This document shows, piece after piece, positions 59,276 to 64,000 of a stretch of 64,000 bases of DNA. Numbering within the stretch: the stretch's first letter is position 1; each line of letters begins with the position of its first letter. The notes under the pieces were generated by a model. It was not told the origin of the DNA. It ran no database searches and was given only the letters and a program-made list of their open reading frames with translations. A program made the position numbers and the translations under genes. Origin of the DNA: Rhypophila decipiens (taxonomy: Eukaryota; Ascomycota; Sordariomycetes; Sordariales; Naviculisporaceae); assembly GCA_033297075.1 (NCBI GenBank), contig MU858160.1, forward strand, positions 57,427 through 121,426, in the 5' to 3' direction.

Positions 59276-59987
59276 ATGGCTACCGGGCGCTTTCCCGTCT
59301 TTGCGATCGTCAGACTCGTCCTTCACGTAATTGCTGTCGTCGCAGCAGTTCTGATCTTACCTTACATTGTGTGGTTATCCCTGCACGGCGTCCAAAACGT
59401 TGATGTTTGGATTGTTCTCTGTATTGCGGTAGGACTATGAATGATGTACCCATATCCTTGCACCATAGCTAATTTGTGCTCTCACAAGGCCTGCTGGAGC
59501 GTCCTCCTCAACAGCTACGAGTCCATGCGACAAGGCGCCATCGCCGCCGGCACCGGCATCGACAAAGCTCACTCTCGTCTCGCGGGGCTTGGAATCTACA
59601 TTGGCGCGCGTATAGCTACCCTCCTTTTCCTGCTCACGGGGCTCGTATTTTCGGTCAGACGTTCGACTCGGGGTGTGTTATTGGGCGGACCGACACCTCC
59701 GGAAGAAGAGAAACTCAGGCTCCAAGAGGAGGGGAACAAGCTGAGCACCATGGCAGCCATTGCAAACTCACTCGCATGGTAAGTCGCCATAAGATATACG
59801 TCCAGTATAGACTGTTTAGCCAAGTTTCAGATGCTAATCATTGTGGGTTGCTAGCGTTCTCCAGGTGCTGTTTTATAACTTCGCCAGAGTTGACTATCGT
59901 AGAATGGGAAGTGAGAAGAAGGCTGAGAAGGCTTCTCTGAGCGCCGAGGAGAGATCGCAACCAGCGGACACCCAGCTTGCTGCTTAA
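59276..59987 (+). CDS. Four-TM membrane protein (MARVEL-like topology), function unknown
   Basis: Exons are 59276-59428, 59489-59778 and 59855-59987 (191 residues); both introns are GT-AG and phases fit (CIA-ACW, LAC-VLQ). Hydrophobic helices are VRLVLHVIAVVAAVLILPYI, VDVWIVLCIAACWSVLL, IGARIATLLFLLTGLVFSV and MAAIANSLACVLQVLF. Basic, Ser-rich tails lie in the cytosol. The size and topology are those of small fungal MARVEL-like or plasma-membrane proteins, but no diagnostic motif is visible. Confidence 0.7.
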
Positions 59988-60284
59988 TGCATGATGAATA
60001 GCGTTCAAGGAGGCGTCTGAGAGTGTGTGCCACTATTTACGCAATTGCAAGACGATATAACCATGGCTTTGTACAACGGACGGCGTTCATTGGCTGATTG
60101 CAGCATGGGGTCAGGTTGCATCTAGAAGAGGGTCAACGAAGCAAGGGGAACCAGGCTTTCTGTTGCTACATATTACTAGTGCGTTAATTCAAATCCACGC
60201 CTCCTCTGAGGATCCCAACGCTCTCCATTGTTTTCAGAGGCGCAGAGCCACCACCTTGCCATTATTCCCCATGCGCCCGCCCCT

Positions 60285-61544
60285 TTACCAGCCAAGCACC
60301 GACTTGATGGCCTGAACCAAGAGGGCAGCTCCCGCCGCGTGCGTGGCCGCACTAGGGTGATAGTCGCAGCCTACGTCCGACCCCTGACTCGGCCAGTCGA
60401 CAAAGTGCGCTTTTGGCCCGAGCTGCTTGACCGCCTGCTTGAGGGCGTTGACCTGGGTCGTCTTTTGCGCATCGGCCGCCGTGGGCCAGGAGTCGCTGAG
60501 CATGGTCGAGCTCACCAGGAAGAAGTGTGCCTCCGGATAGTGCGTCTCAATGGAGCGCACAAAGTCCACCATGCCCTGGGTGTAGGTGGTAATGTTGAGG
60601 GTGCCACGGCCGGGTGACGCCTGTCCGTTGGCGTCCCAGACAATGTAGTTGAAGTCGTTGGTGCCGAGGTTGATGACGACGGCGTCGGGCGACCAGCTAG
60701 AAGGGAACGTGTAGCTGTTGTCGGCATCGTTGGCTCCGTAACGGGTATACAGCTGGGGAATCAGAGGGCTCGTGTCGGTCGTGCCAATGGCGATGTTGCG
60801 AACCAAACCCTTGCCGCTCCAGGCCACGACGCTATAGTCTGCTCCGAGAATCCCCGCCGCGACGGCACCGTACGTCTTCGGGTTGTTCTGGACGGCAGCA
60901 CTGTCGGGGCAAGGATTTGTCCCGTCCAGCCCGTAGCCGACGCTGATAGAATCACCAATGATCTCGATCTGGCGTGTCGGTACCGTGACGGGTGCGAAAG
61001 CGCCATTCGTCGTGACGTCTCCCAGGAAGATGGAGCCGTATTGGGGCTCGGAGCGCTTGCGCAGAACGACGGTGTGAGTACCTTGCGACAGGCCTGCCGG
61101 CGTGGAGATGGCGGCGCCAAAGCTTGTGATGACAATTGGCGCGCCTCCATCGATAACCAGCTCCACGCTGTTGGAACCACTGACAGAAGCAATGCCAATG
61201 GTGGCCGATGTCCCCGTAAAGGCAAAGGATACCCCGGATCCCGGCCAGCTCAGCTCCTTGGTCGCAGGGTTGACTCTTCCGACATATCGGACACCCACCG
61301 ACGGGGCCGAGGTGGATGTGGGGGCAGATGACGAGGTGGTTGATGTTTTAAAGGTCGCCGTCGTTGTCGTCGTCGTTGCGGCGCCGGGCACACACTGGCT
61401 GTACCAGTCATTCTGGTAGGTGCAGCGGTACCCCGAGACGCAGCTGGTCGAACCTGACCAACCGATGCCACCGCATTGCCCCCAGGCCCCGCTGAGGGCA
61501 GCGGCGCCGGAGGCAAAGAAACTGGCAACGACAAAAGACCTCAT
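60285..61544 (-). CDS. Secreted carbohydrate esterase family 2 with N-terminal CBM1
   Basis: One exon encodes 419 residues. A signal peptide ([20 protein letters not shown]) is followed at once by a cellulose-binding CBM1 ([29 protein letters not shown]). A Thr/Ser-rich linker comes next (residues 55-82), then a beta-sandwich domain ([38 protein letters not shown]) and an SGNH/GDSL-type hydrolase. In the latter, [16 protein letters not shown] holds the Ser nucleophile, NLGTNDFNY is block III and [15 protein letters not shown] holds the catalytic His. This order is that of CE2 acetyl esterases, which remove acetyl groups from xylan and other plant polysaccharides. Extracellular action on plant cell walls is well supported. 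Confidence 0.92.
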   Translation of the reverse strand: MRSFVVASFFASGAAALSGAWGQCGGIGWSGSTSCVSGYRCTYQNDWYSQCVPGAATTTTTTATFKTSTTSSSAPTSTSAPSVGVRYVGRVNPATKELSWPGSGVSFAFTGTSATIGIASVSGSNSVELVIDGGAPIVITSFGAAISTPAGLSQGTHTVVLRKRSEPQYGSIFLGDVTTNGAFAPVTVPTRQIEIIGDSISVGYGLDGTNPCPDSAAVQNNPKTYGAVAAGILGADYSVVAWSGKGLVRNIAIGTTDTSPLIPQLYTRYGANDADNSYTFPSSWSPDAVVINLGTNDFNYIVWDANGQASPGRGTLNITTYTQGMVDFVRSIETHYPEAHFFLVSSTMLSDSWPTAADAQKTTQVNALKQAVKQLGPKAHFVDWPSQGSDVGCDYHPSAATHAAGAALLVQAIKSVLGW

Positions 61545-61620
61545 GCTGAAAGGCGACCCAGACTGATGCGTGGCTAGGGGTCGTCGACACAAGAAGAGAG
61601 ACAGAGAGACTGTCGGATTC

Positions 61621-61627
61621 TTTATAC
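61621..61627 (-). promoter_or_regulatory. TATA box of the CE2 esterase gene
   Basis: Read on minus, GTATAAA lies about 77 bp before the start codon. Confidence 0.5.
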
Positions 61628-62296
61628 AAATGCGGCCCAATCTTCCCGTCCCGGGCAAAGGGAAAGCGAAAAGGGGTACAGGAAAGACAGGGCCGGGCCA
61701 CGTTCGCTTATGCGTCCGGCGGCCATCATGACAGCCAGACGCAGCGGTCCAGCACCCGGAACTGGGGATGGAGACATCCGTTCCGTGCTCCAAGCCAGCA
61801 GCACTGCAAGCGGCCTGGCAAGAGCCCCGTAGGACCCGCATAAACAGTCCGAATCACCCGGCGGCAATACTCGTAGTAGTGTAGCTACTGGTGGCCTTTG
61901 CGAAAGAGAAGTGGGGGTGGGTTCGGAGCCATCACCTCCGGAACAAATGCGGCAAAGGTGGACGGATCTGCGCTGCCTTCAGGCCGTCCATCAGTATATC
62001 GTTAACGTCACCGGCGTTAGAAGGGGCCAGGCGGTTCTATGACTCCTTGGTCAGCTCTAGTGTACGACTGGACACAATAGGGGGAGACTTCTCCTTGATT
62101 CGTCGCAGCAAAAAGAAGGCACTTTGGAGCAGTGGTCTGACCCGTGAACAGTTTTAAGATTCTTGCCCCTAATACAACGAACATTATCTAACATTTACGA
62201 GCTGTCCTCAAGGTTTACTCTCTTTAACCTAGCGGCCACAAGGCATTGCCTCGGACGGAGTACATACTGTCCCTAGGAACATGACAAAATACTGCT
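61628..62296. other. Intergenic: CE2 promoter and AKR 3' flank
   Basis: No gene supported here. Both genes are on minus, so this holds the distal CE2 promoter and the terminator region of the reductase. Confidence 0.3.
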
Positions 62297-63487
62297 TCAA
62301 CCAGAGCTCTTGAGCGGCTCGATGGTGTCGGCAAAGGAGGTAAAGTACCCCTGCGGGTTGCGGTCGCCGAGGGCCTCAACATCGCCAATAGTAGAGCGGA
62401 TCTCTTTGACTTCTTGCTCGCTCAGCTTGACGTGGACCGCGGCGATATTCTCCTCCAAATACTTGACTTTCTTTGTTCCTGGGATGGGGATGATATCGTC
62501 TCCCTGAGCCAAAAGCCAGGCGAGGGCAAGTTGACCGGCGGTGCAGCCTTGGATGGCGGATGGACATGTCAGCTCCACTAATCAACATCCAGGTCCGAGA
62601 CAAGAAAACTCACCCTTCTTCTTCGCCAATTCCTGAAATTTGTCAACCAGCTCAAGATTCTTGGCGAAGTTCTCGGGACTGAACCGGGGAAGCAGCCTGC
62701 GGAAGTCGTCTGCCGCAAAGTCGTCAGGCGAGCGAACTTGGCCGGTCAGGAAGCCACGACCCAGAGGCGAGTAGGCAAACACGGTGATGCCAAGTTCGCG
62801 AGCGGTGGCAAGAATATTGGTGGGCTCCGAGTCGCTCTCAATGTCGAGCTGCCAGGGGTTGTACTCGAACTGGACCGCATCGACAGCAACGATTTTGTTG
62901 GCGCGACGAAGACTTGCCGAGGAGCACTCCGAGATGCCGATAGCCTTGATCTTGCCCTCACTGAAAGAAATATCAGCCAAATCCTCCTTGTAAGATTCCA
63001 GAGTGAAGGAAAGGCAAGCAAACCTCTTGAGCTCCTTCAAGGCCTGCATAGTCTCCTCAATCGGTGTCTCGGGGTTCAGCCGGTGGACGTAGTACAAATC
63101 GATACGCTCCACGCCCAAGCGCTTCAAGCTCTTCTCGCAAGACTCCTTTGCATTCTTGGCCGTCGAGTTCGTGCCAAACTTTGGCGTTCCGTCGGCGCCC
63201 ATCTCGTAGGTAATTGCGAACTTGGTCGCGAGGAAGATGTCATCACGGCGCTCCGGATGCAGCTTGAACCACTTGCCCAGGAGATCTTCGTTGTCGCCGT
63301 AGACGTTGGCCGAATCCCAGTTTGTACAGCCCAGTTCCCAGGCACGGTCGAGCACGGCTAGCCGCTCCTCGTCACTTCCGACTGGTCCATAGCCTGCGCT
63401 GAGCCCCATGAGACCGAAGCCGATGGAAGTGATTTTGCGGCCAGTCTTGCCGAGGGTGCGGGTGGGGAGAGTGGTCGGCGGTGCCAT
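62297..63487 (-). CDS. Aldo/keto reductase
   Basis: Exons are 63487-63024, 62960-62614 and 62547-62297 (353 residues). Intron 1 is 63 nt, a multiple of three without a stop, so it looks like coding sequence; its GT-AG ends, the CTGAT branch site and the rebuilt LKELKSEGKIKAIGISECSS show it is an intron. NADPH-dependent reductases of this family share the Asp-Tyr-Lys-His tetrad, seen here as NWDSANVYG (Asp, Tyr), FLATKFAI (Lys) and YYVHRLNP (His). FAYSPLGRGFLTG and IPIPGTKKVKYLEENI are the cofactor-binding end. It resembles the YakC/pyridoxal-reductase-like cytosolic fungal AKRs; the substrate is unknown. Confidence 0.93.
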
Positions 63488-63600
63488 TGTGGGAGTTTTT
63501 GTCGAGGATCCTGTGTGGTTTGTGATTTTTCTGATTAGAGAGCTGAGTTGAAGATGTCGAGTGTGATCAATCTTGACAGAGGTGGGAGCGCTATCAGCCC

Positions 63601-63606
63601 TTTATA
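63601..63606 (-). promoter_or_regulatory. TATA box of the aldo/keto reductase gene
   Basis: Read on minus, TATAAA lies 114 bp before the start codon at 63487. Confidence 0.5.
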
Positions 63607-64000
63607 GACGTGAAAACGTCAATCTTGGAGTCGCTGACGTCGATGAATGTAAAGGCGCACATTCTCGACTCGGATCTTGATGGTGTGCCGAAAACAGAAG
63701 CAACCCGATGACGACCGTTACTTCACCCAAACCAGGTCCAGAGGTGCCCGACAAAGGGTCTGAACCTCGGACTGGGGACTGAAATTCCATCCGTTAGTGG
63801 CCTGTCCCGAGGAGAGGGTGGGGCTCCATGCACGGAATGCGGGCGCCTGGCCCCTGAGCCGGAGATAAAGAATCACTGGCAGGCACTCTCGGGGATGTGT
63901 GGGCTGCTGTGACGAATCCACTAGTCTAGAACCCTACCACTAGGCTACGGACCCCCTTTCTTCAAAAGGATGTAGAATTTCAAGTCGAACGCCGACTTGA
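63607..64000. other. Right-end intergenic DNA
   Basis: No gene supported; contains the tRNA-like remnant listed next. Anything extending past base 64000 cannot be judged. Confidence 0.3.
63909..63955 (-). other. tRNA-like remnant with pol III A-box and B-box-like motifs
   Basis: Read on minus, TAGCCTAGTGG (63947-63937) matches a pol III A box in a D-arm-like context after GGGGGTCCG. GGATTCGTCAC (63919-63909) is close to a B box. The spacing is about 28 bp rather than about 44 as in an intact tRNA, and no full cloverleaf folds. It is therefore a decayed tRNA or the head of a SINE, not a working tRNA gene. Confidence 0.35.

Overview
The window is nuclear DNA of a filamentous ascomycete (Pezizomycotina, most likely a Sordariomycete). 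The evidence is the gene style: short GT-AG introns of about 50-110 nt with CTGAC/CTAAC-type branch sites, compact genes on both strands, and families typical of these fungi. These include a HeLo-NACHT NOD-like receptor, a DUF7580 protein, C2H2 proteins with an N-terminal helical module, a fungal fruit-body lectin, a CBM1-CE2 esterase and a secreted catalase-peroxidase. No CRISPR array, bacterial operon or rRNA was seen. Exon borders below were worked out by hand from splice signals, reading phase and family resemblance; no search was run.

Layout. 1-6.6 kb: the 5' part of a DNA-repair polynucleotide kinase/phosphatase gene (cut by the window edge), an atypical SDR, a KEN-box-containing protein of unknown role and an ACMSD-like amidohydrolase. 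6.6-17.3 kb: mostly non-coding DNA around a concentrative nucleoside transporter, a secreted S41-like peptidase broken by a frameshift, and a cytosolic fruit-body lectin. 17.8-29.2 kb: a GNAT acetyltransferase and a cluster resembling fungal self/non-self recognition genes. It holds a HeLo-NACHT receptor carrying an in-frame stop, a small Myb-like DNA-binding protein, and a divergent pair of a C2H2 zinc-finger protein and a DUF7580 protein. 30.4-42 kb: a small secreted cysteine-rich protein, a coiled-coil tail-anchored protein, a Cys/His protein, an Hsp70-like ATPase with a GC-AG intron, and two less certain small genes. 43.7-53.7 kb: a GH18-like secreted protein, a secreted His-rich protein, a decayed transcription-factor gene, three clusters of an 11-bp ATCGATTT unit, and a secreted KatG. 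53.7-64 kb: a gene-poor stretch with two TA-flanked inverted-repeat elements (mariner-type MITEs), then a four-TM protein, a CBM1-CE2 acetyl esterase, an aldo/keto reductase and a tRNA-like remnant at the right end.

As a whole the window mixes housekeeping genes (PNKP, transporter, Hsp70-like, AKR), secreted plant-matter or host-interaction proteins (CE2, KatG, GH18-like, S41-like, cysteine-rich protein) and a recognition/immunity-like block. Several genes of the accessory type are visibly breaking down (S41, NLR, transcription factor), which fits rapid turnover of such loci.
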